Shown: one piece after another, positions 27,401 through 35,868 of the stretch
Layout of the letters: each line of letters opens with the position of its first letter
How positions within the stretch are numbered: position 1 is the first letter of the stretch
Assembly: GCA_022841625.1 (NCBI GenBank)
Contig: JALHRD010000015.1
Coordinates: 62,001 to 126,000 of the forward strand
Length of the DNA: 64,000 bases
Source: Xanthobacteraceae bacterium
GTDB lineage: Bacteria; Pseudomonadota; Alphaproteobacteria; Rhizobiales; Xanthobacteraceae
Reading direction: 5' to 3'
Made by a program: the position numbers and the translations under genes
The notes under the pieces: generated by a model
What the model saw: only the letters and a program-made list of their open reading frames with translations
Told to the model about the DNA's origin: nothing
Database searches by the model: none

Positions 27401-27489
27401 CGATTGGCGTCGGCCAACAATGCGTCGATTTCACGGCTTTTTCCGTTTCCGTGCACCACCTGAACCGCCGATACGCCTGGGCTCTTCAT
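24484..27489 (-). CDS. membrane PAS-GGDEF-EAL protein, probable c-di-GMP phosphodiesterase
   Basis: 1001 residues from the ATG at 27489; a TTG at 27510 overlapping the upstream stop is also possible. An N-terminal anchor and periplasmic domain (about 60-215) precede about seven membrane segments (223-428), resembling the 7TMR-DISM layout. A PAS fold (about 445-560) follows. The GGDEF site reads AGDQF (648-652), so cyclase activity is unlikely. The EAL domain is intact: FEALARW (E776), NVSSRQ, LELTES, DDFGTG (899-904), IKIDQ and AEGAE. It probably hydrolyses c-di-GMP. It lies directly downstream of the quinone reductase on the same strand. Confidence 0.9.
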   Translation of the reverse strand: MKSPGVSAVQVVHGNGKSREIDALLADANRLSARGAWFRGLGGRGLIVSRIAGVVAALAILWGSLLPAAAVEAISVRLDAAAIDLTAAVERHRTESDRILVSTAPGPDGIVQRMDVRAREGNLNWAVFALANSGNEQIDRLIVIPHYRLVGSGLLWPDLGIPRVVTVTSSGDRPERQVVTGADVYRITLDPGAVMTYVVELRTSKLTQIYLWEPDAYKDKVNSITLYYGIVIGISGLLALFLTILFVVKGSMMFPAAAALSWAVLVYIGIDFGFWGKVFDMSAGAEQIWRASSEAVLTGTLLVFLFAYLNLNRWHVRYAHITAGWLAILGLMIALALVDPSIASGIARLSLFAVSLCGFCLVIYLATHGFDRAVLLIPTWFLMLVWVTAAGAAVTGVVTNDIVGPALLGGLVLVVMLIGFTVMQHAFAGGVTHGIVSDVERRALALTGAGDMIWDWDVSNDKVYTSPETESLLGLKRGSLEGPAARWLEVLHPLDRDRFRATLDSVLEQRRGRLLQDFRLRAPDGHYMWFALKARPVVGSDGEVVRLVGTITDVTEVKNAEERLLHDAVHDNLTGLPNRELFVDRLESVFSLSKVDPGIKVTVAVIDLDRFKQVNDSVGIAVGDSILLTLARRLARLLKPQDTLARIAGDQFALILLSEKESERIIAFAETLRRAVRSPITFNDREIFLTASIGIALSDGQPNSADEVLKDAELAMYHCKRIGGDRIEVFKPSMRARKTDRLTLESELRRALERGEIAIMYQPIIRLEDRSVAGFEALARWDHPKMGRMSPAEFISIAEEIGLIVELGLFVLEQAARQLGQWQRAARQREPIFVSVNVSSRQLLRQDLVHDLRTVIARSGLARGTLKLELTESLVMENPEHAAQMLQRIRELGAGLALDDFGTGHSSLAYLQRFPFDTIKIDQSFVRASNKGQRPVILRSIIAMAHDLGMEVVAEGAETESDAIELYQLGCEYAQGYVFGEPMSVEDAGRLLQDDRLEIAR

Positions 27490-27506
27490 GACTGCCGGAT
27501 CATAGC

Positions 27507-28502
27507 TCAAACGGTCAGCACGATCTTGCCGATATGGGAGCTTGTTTCCATGCGGGCATGGGCTGCGGCGGCCTGCGTCAGCGCAAAAGTCGAGTCCATC
27601 ACCGGCCTCACGCTCGCCGCAGCAATTAGCGGCAATACCTGTTGCTCGACACCGCGCGCAATCGCAGCCTTATCCGCGACCGACCGCGAACGCAGCACTG
27701 AACCGGTATGCGTCAAACGCTTGAGCATGATGCGACGAAAGTCCACGGTCGCCTTTGGCGAACCCTGGAAGGCAATTTGCACCACCCGTCCTTCGACCGC
27801 CGCCGCTTCATAATTACGCTCGATATAGTCGCCACCCACTATATCAAGAATAACATCCGCGCCCTTGCCATCGGTCGCAGCCTTGGTGGCGGCGACGAAG
27901 TCTTCGGTCTTATAGTTAATGGCGAGATCGGCGCCCAATGTGCGGCAGGCTTCACATTTCTCAGCCGATCCGGCGGTCGCGATCACCCGCGCGCCGGCTT
28001 GGTGTGCCAATTGAATAGCAGCGGTGCCGATGCCGGACGAACCGCCATGCACGAGCAGCGTTTCGCCGGCCTTAAGTCGCCCACGCTCGAACAAATTGTA
28101 CCAGACCGTGAAAAAGGTTTCCGGGATCGCGGCCGCCTCGGACATCGACAATCCCGGTGGGACCGGCAGGCAGTGGCTTTCATGTGCCGGGCAATATTGC
28201 GCGTAGCCGCCGCCAATCACCAACGCCATCACACGGTCGCCAATCTTCCAGCGCGTGGCGCCCGCGCCAAGTCCGACTACCTCGCCCGCAATCTCAAGGC
28301 CGGGAATGTCGGTTGCGCCCTTCGGCGGCGGATAAAGTCCCTGTCGCTGCATGACGTCCGGCCGGTTGACGCCGGCGGCGGCGACTTTTACCAGCACCTC
28401 GCCCGCACCCAATTGCGGGACGGGGCGTTGCTCAGGGACCAGCACCTCCGGTCCTCCAGGCGCACGAATGACGATGGCGGTCATGGTCGTTGGAATTGAC
28501 AT
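27507..28502 (-). CDS. NAD(P)H quinone oxidoreductase, PIG3/zeta-crystallin type
   Basis: 331 residues from the ATG at 28502 (CCAGGACATCCC upstream). Medium-chain reductase fold without zinc ligands. AAAGVNRPDVMQRQGLYPPP (about 40-58) and PGLEIAGEVVGLG are the substrate-domain signatures. LLVHGGSSGIGTAAIQLA (about 143-160) is the NADPH fold with the PIG3-type SSGIG. The C-terminal ETSSHIGKIVL is typical. It reduces quinones, often to limit redox cycling. The gene precedes the c-di-GMP gene with a possible 4-base overlap. Confidence 0.92.
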   Translation of the reverse strand: MSIPTTMTAIVIRAPGGPEVLVPEQRPVPQLGAGEVLVKVAAAGVNRPDVMQRQGLYPPPKGATDIPGLEIAGEVVGLGAGATRWKIGDRVMALVIGGGYAQYCPAHESHCLPVPPGLSMSEAAAIPETFFTVWYNLFERGRLKAGETLLVHGGSSGIGTAAIQLAHQAGARVIATAGSAEKCEACRTLGADLAINYKTEDFVAATKAATDGKGADVILDIVGGDYIERNYEAAAVEGRVVQIAFQGSPKATVDFRRIMLKRLTHTGSVLRSRSVADKAAIARGVEQQVLPLIAAASVRPVMDSTFALTQAAAAHARMETSSHIGKIVLTV

Positions 28503-28681
28503 GGGATGTCCTGGCTTGGAGGCGGGGCGTGGTGCAACCGACGCACACCCCATGCTAGTGTTGAACTTAACGTTGGCCACGGCGGAATAAAATGCACCTC
28601 CGCTGGCGGACTTCGGATTCACGAGGACCCTAGCATCTGTCGGCCCACCCGCAAAATTGAACCGTTTCAGGATCCTAAGCG

Positions 28682-29830
28682 ATGGTTGATTCTACCTCTC
28701 CGGAACGCGCCGCCATGTATGGTTCCAATCGGCTGCAAATTGGCCTGTTTGGACCCAATTGCTCGTCAGGACGCGCGGTCACCATGGCGCCGGAGCGGTG
28801 GTCGGGAAGTTGGCAGGACAACCTCGCCCTCGCACACATGGCGGACGAAGCCGGAATTGACTTCCTGCTCCCGATCGCACGCTGGAAAGGCTACGGCGGC
28901 GATACCGATTACCAGGGCGCCACGCTCGAAACCTTGACCTGGGCCTCCGGTTTGCTGGCCTCGACCAAGCGCATCACCGTGTTCGGCACCGTCCATGCGC
29001 CGCTGTTCAATCCGGTCATTGCCGCCAAGGAATGCGTGACTGCCGATCATATCGGCAGTGGCCGATTCGGCCTCAACCTCGTGGTCGGCTGGAACGAGGG
29101 CGAGTTTGAGATGTTCGGCGTCGAGCAGCGCGAGCACGAAAAGCGTTATGAATTTGCCCAGGAATGGCTCGACGCAATCAAGATGATCTGGTCACCGAAA
29201 TCGGATTTCGACTTCGAAGGCCAATATTTCCAGCTCAAAGGCATTCGCGGCAAACCTAAACCCTTCGCTGGCTCGCGACCGCTGATCATGAATGCCGGCG
29301 CATCCCCGACTGGGCGCGCTTTCGCAGTCCGGAACTGCGACGCTTTCTTCTTGCAAGCATCGCGGACATCAAGCGAGGAGACCGCCGCCAGCATCAAGAA
29401 GGCAAAGGACCTTGCCCACGAGCACGGCCGCGAGATCGGCTGTTATTCGGTGGGCGTGGTGACCTGCCGCCGAACCAAGAAAGAGGCCGAGGATTATTAT
29501 CAGCACATTATCATCGACAGCGCCGACTACTCGGCGATCGATAGCATTCTGGCAATGAAAGACATCACGCCCGAGACCAAAGGCCAGGAAGAGTTCGAGC
29601 GCCAGCGGCGTTTCTATGCCAATGGCATGGGTGGACTGCCGCTTATCGGCGATCCCGATCATGTCGCCAAGATCATGGCCGATCTCAGCCACGCCGGCCT
29701 TACCGGCATGGGGATCTCGTTTATCAACTATCTCAAAGAACTTCCGTTTTTCTGCGACGAAGTTTTGCCGCGGCTGGAACGCCTCGGTGTCCGCCAGAAA
29801 CGCGCGCAAAGTCACGCATTGTCCGCATAG
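28682..29830 (+). CDS. LLM-class flavin-dependent monooxygenase (RutA/SfnG-like)
   Basis: 382 residues in the bacterial luciferase-like TIM barrel. LQIGLFGPNCSSG starts the barrel, WKGYGGDTDYQGATLE and SGRFGLNLVVGWNEGEFEMFG match the RutA/SfnG/DszA subgroup that uses reduced FMN from a partner reductase to cleave pyrimidine rings or C-S bonds. No flavin reductase gene is adjacent, so the substrate stays open. It is divergent from the quinone reductase and followed after 13 bases by a DUF1192 gene. Confidence 0.88.
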   Translation: MVDSTSPERAAMYGSNRLQIGLFGPNCSSGRAVTMAPERWSGSWQDNLALAHMADEAGIDFLLPIARWKGYGGDTDYQGATLETLTWASGLLASTKRITVFGTVHAPLFNPVIAAKECVTADHIGSGRFGLNLVVGWNEGEFEMFGVEQREHEKRYEFAQEWLDAIKMIWSPKSDFDFEGQYFQLKGIRGKPKPFAGSRPLIMNAGASPTGRAFAVRNCDAFFLQASRTSSEETAASIKKAKDLAHEHGREIGCYSVGVVTCRRTKKEAEDYYQHIIIDSADYSAIDSILAMKDITPETKGQEEFERQRRFYANGMGGLPLIGDPDHVAKIMADLSHAGLTGMGISFINYLKELPFFCDEVLPRLERLGVRQKRAQSHALSA

Positions 29831-29843
29831 CGGAGCCGCCAGA

Positions 29844-30032
29844 ATGAACGACGATGACGACCGGCCCAAGCGGAAGATCACGCACGATATCGGGCAAGAT
29901 CTTTATCTGCTCTCGATCAACGAACTCGAAGAGCGCATCGCCTTGCTCAATGATGAAATCGCGCGATTGAAAGCGGCGATCGCGAGCAAGCAATCAACAC
30001 GCGGCGCGGCCGATTCCTTTTTCAAGAAGTGA
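29844..30032 (+). CDS. DUF1192 small protein
   Basis: 62 residues from the ATG at 29844 with GGAG upstream. Highly acidic start (NDDDDRPKRK), then HDIGQDLYLLSINELEERIALL and a helical NDEIARLKAAIASKQ run, which is the DUF1192 pattern. No function is established for the family; it is found across alphaproteobacteria. It trails the LLM monooxygenase by 13 bases, so the two may share a transcript, though the pairing is probably incidental. Confidence 0.8.
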   Translation: MNDDDDRPKRKITHDIGQDLYLLSINELEERIALLNDEIARLKAAIASKQSTRGAADSFFKK

Positions 30033-30139
30033 GAATCTTCCAGCGCGCCGCGCTTCAAATAACGCCGCGGCCGTCGCGATCGCGCCGTCCTTAAAAAATT
30101 TCTGCGCAGTTTAAGTCGCTATTAAGCTTTCACGTTCAT

Positions 30140-30243
30140 TACTAGGAACGTCCACTTTTGGACAACGAGTGGCTTCCTGTCCACTCTGTTTGACGCCTCC
30201 CTGTTTAACCTTTGAGCCGCCGGCAACGGCGGCTCCTTTTTTT
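30140..30243 (+). ncRNA. candidate small RNA: three hairpins ending in an intrinsic terminator
   Basis: Within a 388-base gene-free gap lie GTCCA-CTTT-TGGAC (30150-30163), GAGTGG-N8-CCACTC (30167-30186) and a strong terminator (30214-30243). The single-stranded part between the second and third hairpins contains GCCTCCCTG, which could pair with ribosome sites. An alternative dyad, ACGTTC/GAACGT (30132-30151), overlaps the first hairpin. TATTAA at 30120-30125 could be a -10 element, but no good -35 is seen. An extended 3' region of the upstream gene is the alternative. No family is recognised. Confidence 0.4.
30214..30243 (+). terminator. intrinsic terminator
   Basis: GAGCCGCCG-GCAA-CGGCGGCTC, a perfect 9-base-pair stem with a GNRA-type loop, is followed by C and seven Ts. 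It stops transcription on the plus strand, either from the small-RNA candidate or from the LLM/DUF1192 unit 180 bases upstream. From 30244 to 30420 I see no gene or clear signal. Confidence 0.9.
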
Positions 30244-30420
30244 GTTGTCCCATTTCGGATCAACTTTGCCCGCCGGCCGCCGTCTACGCGGCGTGGCAAC
30301 TATAATTACAACTTCGTAAACCCGACGCTGGACATCGACGCTGCCCAGGAGCCATTCTGTCCTCTCGCCGCCAGGTCGATGTAGGACTCTTGGATATTGG
30401 CGTTGCGTGGGGCGCGTGAC

Positions 30421-30936
30421 ATGTCGGAACTAACGGCCAATGAAGTTGCGACCGTTTCGTTCGGCGAACGGTTGGCGAATTCGCAAGCATTCGGCAAATT
30501 GTTTCGCGATGGAATGACGCTGGTTGAAGAGACCGCGACCTATCTCGACGGGGCCGGCCGGCAGGAATCCAAGCGGCTCGATCGCACCGCCGCGCTCGCC
30601 TATGCGACCGAAAGCATGCGGCTCACCACCCGGCTGATGCAACTCGCATCCTGGCTCCTGCTGCATCGTGCCGTTAAGGAAGGCGAGATGTCGCTCGATC
30701 AGGCAAGCAAGGAAAAAGCCAAGGTCAAGCTGACGTCGGTCGACAACGACGACAATAACTACAAGGTCCTGCCGGAACGGCTTCGAAATCTGATCGATCG
30801 GTCGCGCCTGCTGCACAGCGCCGTTCGACGGCTCGACACCACCATGCATGCCCGGCCCGACGTTACACAGAGCCAACCCGATAACCCGGTCGAACGTCAG
30901 CTCGGTCTGCTCAAAGCCGCCTTCGAGCGCAAGTAA
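30421..30936 (+). CDS. DUF1465 domain protein
   Basis: 171 residues from the ATG at 30421; a TTG at 30397 is less likely. VSFGERLANSQAFGKLFRDGMTLVEETATYLDGAG, then alternating helices with LMQLASWLLLHRAVKEGEM, match DUF1465, a conserved alphaproteobacterial family. It has no membrane segment and an acidic, helical composition. Function unknown. It is followed by the shared terminator hairpin opposite rpmE. Confidence 0.82.
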   Translation: MSELTANEVATVSFGERLANSQAFGKLFRDGMTLVEETATYLDGAGRQESKRLDRTAALAYATESMRLTTRLMQLASWLLLHRAVKEGEMSLDQASKEKAKVKLTSVDNDDNNYKVLPERLRNLIDRSRLLHSAVRRLDTTMHARPDVTQSQPDNPVERQLGLLKAAFERK

Positions 30937-30980
30937 GCGCGCGGCAACCGACCGCTGGATTGGCGGGCGCACCAAAAAAC

Positions 30981-31006
30981 CAAAGCCCCGCGCAAGCGGG
31001 GCTTTG
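30981..31006 (-). terminator. intrinsic terminator of rpmE
   Basis: CAAAGCCCCGC-GCAA-GCGGGGCTTTG is a perfect 11-base-pair stem. On the minus strand it is followed by a six-T run, placing it 24 bases after the rpmE stop. It may also help end the convergent DUF1465 transcript. Confidence 0.88.
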
Positions 31007-31030
31007 CAATTTCGGGACTGCCAGCAATCG

Positions 31031-31258
31031 CTATTTCTTAAGGCCGAGGCCCGCGAACTTCTTCTGGAAGCGCGACAGCCGCCCACCACGGTCAAGCAAT
31101 TGCTGCTGGCCGCCAGTCCAGGCTGGATGTGACTTGGGATCGATGTCGAGATGCAGCGTATCACCTTCCTTGCCCCAGGTGGTGCGGGTGGTGAATTCGC
31201 TGCCGTCGGTCATCACAACCTTAACGGTGTGATAATCGGGATGAATGTCGGGTTTCAT
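31031..31258 (-). CDS. rpmE: 50S ribosomal protein L31
   Basis: 75 residues from the ATG at 31258 with a GAGGAG site 4 bases upstream; longer readings lack family sequence. [14 protein letters not shown] and the C-terminal [14 protein letters not shown] are characteristic of L31. The zinc-binding cysteines of the C+ form are absent, so this is the zinc-independent (C-) type. It is divergent from the ABC exporter and ends in a strong terminator. Confidence 0.97.
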   Translation of the reverse strand: MKPDIHPDYHTVKVVMTDGSEFTTRTTWGKEGDTLHLDIDPKSHPAWTGGQQQLLDRGGRLSRFQKKFAGLGLKK

Positions 31259-31426
31259 GGCTCCTCGCAGGACGCGAAATTTGCGCGGTCTATATCGTAG
31301 CGATGGGGCCGACGCAAGCGGCGCCGGCCCGGCATCCAGAACACAGCTTAGATTGCCAGCAGCCACTCCGGCGGGCATTGTCGCCAAAACGGCAACCCGA
31401 AGCCAAAGCGAAAGGCTGCGCCACGT

Positions 31427-33265
31427 ATGAGCGTCGTAGAACGCACCCCCCATGAGCCGGGGGCCAAGCCGTCTGCGGCTCCGCTGGAGGCGCCAGCGTC
31501 ATCGCCAGCCTCCCCGCCTCGTGGGCTCAAACTCAAGCCCCTGCTCTCGCTTATGCCTTATCTGAGGCGCTACCGCGGCCGCGCTCTTGCGGCGCTGGGG
31601 GCGCTTTTGGTCGCCGCGCTGGCGACCCTGATGGTGCCGTTTGCGCTACGTCAAATGATCGACTTTGGCTTCAGCCAACAAGGCATCGGCTTGATCGACA
31701 GCTATTTCATCGCCATGCTTGCGGTCGCCGGCGTGCTCTCCGTGGCGAGCGCGATCCGCTATTACCTCGTCATCACACTCGGCGAACGCATCGTTGCCGA
31801 CCTGCGCAGCGATCTCTTCACCCACCTCACGAAACTGTCGGTCGCCTATTTCGACCAGACCAAGACCGGCGAGATTCTGTCCCGGCTCACCGCCGATACC
31901 ACCCAGATCAAATCCGCGGTGGGCGCTTCGGTCTCGATCGCCTTGCGGAATTTGGTGCTGTTCGTGGGCGCGGTCTCGATGATGGTAATTACCAGTCCAC
32001 GACTGTCATTCTTTGTCCTGATTGTCATTCCGGTGATTGTGCTGCCGCTTTACGGATTCGGTCGCGCGATTCGCGAACGCGGGCGCATCGCCCAGGATAC
32101 CCTGGCCGACGCCTCAGCCTATGCCGGCGAACTCATCAATGGCATGCGCACCCTACAGGCCTTCACCAATGAGGGCCTCGCGCGCGGGCGCTTCGCCGCC
32201 GCGGTCGAACGCGCCTTCGTGGCTGCCAAAAGCACCACCGGCGCCCGCGCGGCATTGACTGCGATCGCAATCTTTCTGGTGTTTGGCAGTGTCGTCATCG
32301 TGCTGTGGATCGGCGCCCAGGACGTCATCGCCGGCACGATCACACCCGGACGACTGTCGCAATTCGTGCTGTACGCAATTTTCGCATCGAGCGGCCTCGG
32401 CCAACTCTCGGAGGTGTGGGGCGAGCTTTCGCAGGCGTCGGGCGCCGCTGAGCGGCTGTTCGAGATCATGGGCGTGAAACCCGAAATTGCGCCACCGCCC
32501 CAGCCGCTTCCGCTGCCGGAGCCCGCGCGCGGCGAAGTCATTTTCGAGAACGTGCGCTTTGCCTATCCATCGCGACCGGAGACCCCGGTGCTCGACGGCG
32601 TATCATTGCACATTCGACCGGGCGAAAAAATTGCGATCGTCGGGCCCTCGGGCGCCGGCAAGAGTACGATTTTCCATTTGATCCTGCGCTTCTACGACCC
32701 GACGACCGGAACAATAAAATTTGATGGTGTTCCCATTGTCGACGCCGACCCGTATGCGCTCCGGCGACATATTGCTCTGGTTCCCCAGGACACCGTGATC
32801 TTCGCTGCCTCCGTCGCCGACAACATTGCGTTCGGCAGGCCCGGCGCGGACGCCGCCGAAGTCCTGCGCGCCGCCGATTTGGCGCAGGCGTCCGAATTCA
32901 TCAACCGGCTACCGCAGACCTTTGACACGTCGGTCGGCGAACGCGGCATTATGCTGTCCGGCGGTCAGCGCCAACGCATTGCCATCGCCCGCGCCATCCT
33001 GCGCAACGCTCCGCTGTTGTTGCTCGATGAGGCGACGTCGTCGCTCGACGCCGAGAGCGAAACCCTGGTGCAAGCCGCGCTCGAACGGTTGATGTCCAAT
33101 CGCACCACTTTGGTGATTGCCCACCGCTTAGCGACCGTCCTGTCCTGCGATCGCATCCTGGTGATGGAGCAAGGCCGCATCGTCGAGCAAGGCACCCATG
33201 AGGGCTTGGTCGCAGCCGGCGGGCTTTACGCACGCCTGGCGAAGCTGCAATTCCGCAATGGCTGA
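31427..33265 (+). CDS. MsbA-like ABC exporter (permease fused to ATPase)
   Basis: 612 residues. A proline/alanine-rich N-terminal tail (1-45) leads into six membrane segments (about 52-330). The nucleotide-binding domain has Walker [10 protein letters not shown] (406-414), Q-loop VPQDT, signature LSGGQRQR (510-517), Walker [13 protein letters not shown] (about 530-541) and the switch histidine in VIAHR (566). Half-transporters like this dimerise to flip lipids or export drugs at the inner membrane. It is divergent from rpmE, 168 bases apart. Substrate not readable. Confidence 0.93.
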   Translation: MSVVERTPHEPGAKPSAAPLEAPASSPASPPRGLKLKPLLSLMPYLRRYRGRALAALGALLVAALATLMVPFALRQMIDFGFSQQGIGLIDSYFIAMLAVAGVLSVASAIRYYLVITLGERIVADLRSDLFTHLTKLSVAYFDQTKTGEILSRLTADTTQIKSAVGASVSIALRNLVLFVGAVSMMVITSPRLSFFVLIVIPVIVLPLYGFGRAIRERGRIAQDTLADASAYAGELINGMRTLQAFTNEGLARGRFAAAVERAFVAAKSTTGARAALTAIAIFLVFGSVVIVLWIGAQDVIAGTITPGRLSQFVLYAIFASSGLGQLSEVWGELSQASGAAERLFEIMGVKPEIAPPPQPLPLPEPARGEVIFENVRFAYPSRPETPVLDGVSLHIRPGEKIAIVGPSGAGKSTIFHLILRFYDPTTGTIKFDGVPIVDADPYALRRHIALVPQDTVIFAASVADNIAFGRPGADAAEVLRAADLAQASEFINRLPQTFDTSVGERGIMLSGGQRQRIAIARAILRNAPLLLLDEATSSLDAESETLVQAALERLMSNRTTLVIAHRLATVLSCDRILVMEQGRIVEQGTHEGLVAAGGLYARLAKLQFRNG

Positions 33266-33280
33266 CCGGCAATCGCGCCG

Positions 33281-33736
33281 CTATGGCTGCCAGCGCATGA
33301 TCCGCACCGGCGCACCCGAGATTTCGTTGGCGGCTTCGCCAATGTCAATGAAACCCTGCTTCCGGTAAAAGCCGATAGCACGCGCATTGTCGGCATTGAC
33401 CCGCAGTTCGAGCCGCTGTGGCGACGCGAGGCGCGCCGCAGCCATCAGCCGGGACGCGACCTCCGAGCCCCAAACCTCCGGCGCCACCACGATCTGATCG
33501 AGATAACCAGTTCGCGGATCGACCGTGACGAAACCGATCACTTGATCGGCCGACATCGCAACGCTGATGGTCGCCGTCGGAACCAGCTCGGTTCTCCAGC
33601 GCCTACGCCACCATTCCACCCGCTTCGCAAAATCGATATCCCGATAGTGATGCTGCCAGGCGCGCTGCCACAACGCGATCGTCGCCTCTTCGTCGGCGTG
33701 CATGTAAGGGCGTAGATGAACGGCAGGCTTGCTCAC
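33281..33736 (-). CDS. GNAT family N-acetyltransferase
   Basis: 151 residues opening with GTG at 33736, which overlaps the upstream stop (GTGA); upstream extensions are coding sequence of the OmpA-like gene. VHLRPYMHADEEATIALWQRAW opens the fold, LDQIVVAPEVWGSEVASRLM carries the acetyl-CoA loop (variant of QxxGxG/A), and NADNARAIGFYRKQGF is the classical last helix and strand. Substrate unknown. It is coupled to the MotB/OmpA-like gene, perhaps only by transcription. Confidence 0.87.
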   Translation of the reverse strand: MSKPAVHLRPYMHADEEATIALWQRAWQHHYRDIDFAKRVEWWRRRWRTELVPTATISVAMSADQVIGFVTVDPRTGYLDQIVVAPEVWGSEVASRLMAAARLASPQRLELRVNADNARAIGFYRKQGFIDIGEAANEISGAPVRIMRWQP

Positions 33737-34752
33737 CGCTCCGTCAGCTTCAGCTCGATGCGGCGATTGCGGGCATAGGCTTCCTCGGTGCGGTCGGAGT
33801 CGATTGGCTGAAACTCGCCAAAGCCGGCCGCCACCAGGCGCTGCGGCGATACACCGCGACTGATCATGTATTGCACGACCGCAATGGCGCGCGCCGCCGA
33901 CAGATCCCAATTGGTGCGGCCACCAGCAATCGGACGAATGTCGGTATGCCCGTCGACGCGCATCACCCAGGCGATATCACCCGGAATCTGCCGCTCGATA
34001 TCCAGCAGCGCGCTCGCGACCGTATCGAGTTCGGTGCGGCCCTCCGGCTTCAGCACCGCCTGGCCGACATCGAAAAACAATTCCGATTGGAACACGAAGC
34101 GGTCGCCAACAATACGAATGTCGGGGCGATTACCGAGGATCGCGCGCAGCCGGCCAAAGAAATCCGACCGATAGCGCGACAGCTCCTGAACCCGCTGCGC
34201 CAGCGCCACGTTCAGCCGCTGGCCGAGATCGCTAATCCGGCTTTGAGAATCTTTTTCCTTTCGTTCCGCCGCCTCAAGCGCACCTTCGAGCGCTGCAAGC
34301 TGCCGACGGAGCGCGGTTATTTGCTGGCTCAACACTTCGAGTTGCGCCAGCACACGCGCGTTCACTTTTTTCTCGATGTCCAGTTGCGTCGCCAATGCAG
34401 CGGCTTTGGTCTGCGCATCGCTTGCGCCGCTGCCGGCGCCTTCGAACAGGCCGCGAAAGCGATCGCGTTCGTCTTCGGCGGTGAGGAGACTTGCGCGCAA
34501 CTGCGCGACCTGTTCTTCGAGATTGATCTTGCCGGTCTTCTCCATCGACAGCAGCTCGGTGAGCTGCATGATCTGGGCGTTGAGCCGACTCAGCGCCGTG
34601 TCTCTGCCGGTCACTTCCTGAGTCAGATAGAACTGCACCACCACGAAGACCGACAGCAGGAAGATGATGCCCAGGACCAGGGTCGCCAGGGCATCGACAA
34701 AGCCCGGCCAATAATTCATGCCGACTTCGCGGCGGGAGCGTGCGAGGGCCAT
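33733..34752 (-). CDS. MotB/OmpA-like peptidoglycan-binding membrane protein
   Basis: 339 residues. One membrane helix (about 20-43), PGFVDALATLVLGIIFLLSV, has D20 at its cytoplasmic edge, like the proton-carrying aspartate of MotB. A long coiled coil (about 50-185) follows. The OmpA C-terminal domain (about 215-339) has VDGHTDIRPIAGG and NWDLSAARAIAVVQYM for peptidoglycan binding. With the MotA/ExbB-like partner 7 bases upstream it should form a proton-driven stator-like complex spanning to the wall. It is not a flagellar MotB by context. The task of this complex is unknown. Confidence 0.85.
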   Translation of the reverse strand: MALARSRREVGMNYWPGFVDALATLVLGIIFLLSVFVVVQFYLTQEVTGRDTALSRLNAQIMQLTELLSMEKTGKINLEEQVAQLRASLLTAEDERDRFRGLFEGAGSGASDAQTKAAALATQLDIEKKVNARVLAQLEVLSQQITALRRQLAALEGALEAAERKEKDSQSRISDLGQRLNVALAQRVQELSRYRSDFFGRLRAILGNRPDIRIVGDRFVFQSELFFDVGQAVLKPEGRTELDTVASALLDIERQIPGDIAWVMRVDGHTDIRPIAGGRTNWDLSAARAIAVVQYMISRGVSPQRLVAAGFGEFQPIDSDRTEEAYARNRRIELKLTER

Positions 34753-34759
34753 GACGCTC

Positions 34760-35746
34760 CTATTTGCTCGCCGTTTCGCGCACCAAAACTTCCAACAGAC
34801 GCCGGATCTCGCGATGCTGCTCGGCCTGCGAGTCGACCCAATCGCGGATCATTTGCTGTTCGGTGCGCATATGGTGGACCAGCCCCTGTATCGCCTCGGC
34901 GAGATTGGCCATGGCGGTTGTCGCTGCTCGGCTCGACGTGCTTTCCTGGATCGCCTCCTTGAGCCGCTCAATCGCAACTCTCAGTTCGGTCGATGGCGGA
35001 CCAACGGCCACTCCGGTATCGGTGCCAACACCGAGATCGCGCACGGTTGTCGAGAGCCAGTCCTCAAGATCTGTATAGAAACGGTTTTGCGCCTGGCCTG
35101 CCTGCAAATCCAAGAAGCCAAGCACCAGCGACCCGGCAAGTCCAAATAGCGAGGACGAAAACGCGATGCCCATGCCGCTGAGTGGCGCCGCGAGACCTTC
35201 CTTCAGTGCGTCAAACACATTGCCGGAGTCGCTCCCGACATTGAGATTTTCAATAACCTTGCCGACCGAACCCACGGTTTCGATCAGGCCCCAGAACGTT
35301 CCCAGCAAGCCGAGAAATACCAGCAGGCCCGTCATATAGCGCGCCACGTCGCGCGCTTCGTCGAGGCGGGCGGCGATTGAATCCAGCAGGCCGCGCATCA
35401 CCTGCGCCGAAATCGCCATGCGCCCCGCCCGATCGCCAAGGATCCCGGCCATCGGAGCCAGGAGCACCGGAGGGCGCTCGACGGCGAGGCCGGGGTCCGC
35501 AAGGCGGAACCCATTCACCCAGTTGACCTCGCGAAACAGCCGGGTGACTTGCCGGAAGCCGAGCACAATGCCGACCAACAAAACCCCGAGGATCAGCGCA
35601 TTCAGCCCGGGATTGGCCATGAAGGCCACCCAAATCTGCCGATAAAGTACAACCCCGACCAGAATGCACAGAATGACGAAAACCAGCATCCGGACCAGAA
35701 AAATCCGGGGCGAGGAGAGTTTAAGCGGGTCGAGGTCCTGCGCCAT
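34760..35746 (-). CDS. MotA/TolQ/ExbB-like proton channel protein
   Basis: 328 residues. Membrane segments are near 18-37, 48-65, 137-160 and 188-213. GLLVFLGLLGTFWGLIETVG and LSGMGIAFSSSLFGLAGSLV are the two conserved channel helices of the family, the first with the TFWGL seen in ExbB/MotA relatives. The cytoplasmic C-terminus (about 225-328) is helical. It probably makes the ion channel of a complex with the OmpA-like protein encoded next. No tol, exb or flagellar genes are near. Confidence 0.87.
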   Translation of the reverse strand: MAQDLDPLKLSSPRIFLVRMLVFVILCILVGVVLYRQIWVAFMANPGLNALILGVLLVGIVLGFRQVTRLFREVNWVNGFRLADPGLAVERPPVLLAPMAGILGDRAGRMAISAQVMRGLLDSIAARLDEARDVARYMTGLLVFLGLLGTFWGLIETVGSVGKVIENLNVGSDSGNVFDALKEGLAAPLSGMGIAFSSSLFGLAGSLVLGFLDLQAGQAQNRFYTDLEDWLSTTVRDLGVGTDTGVAVGPPSTELRVAIERLKEAIQESTSSRAATTAMANLAEAIQGLVHHMRTEQQMIRDWVDSQAEQHREIRRLLEVLVRETASK

Positions 35747-35868
35747 GGCTCGCGGTCAGAGGTCCGGTATGATGGCCGATTGTCAAACCGTACTATGACA
35801 CACGCATCGCGGCGGAAAAGCGGCTTTCACAGACGGCGTCCACGCGATTCCCGCCACAGGCAGTGGCG

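Noticed and set aside
33733-35746. Zorya-type defence system (ZorA/ZorB-like pair)
   Set aside because: ZorA/ZorB are MotA/OmpA-like, but no ZorC, ZorD or ZorE gene follows; neighbours are GNAT, rnhA and thrB. A general envelope complex is more likely.
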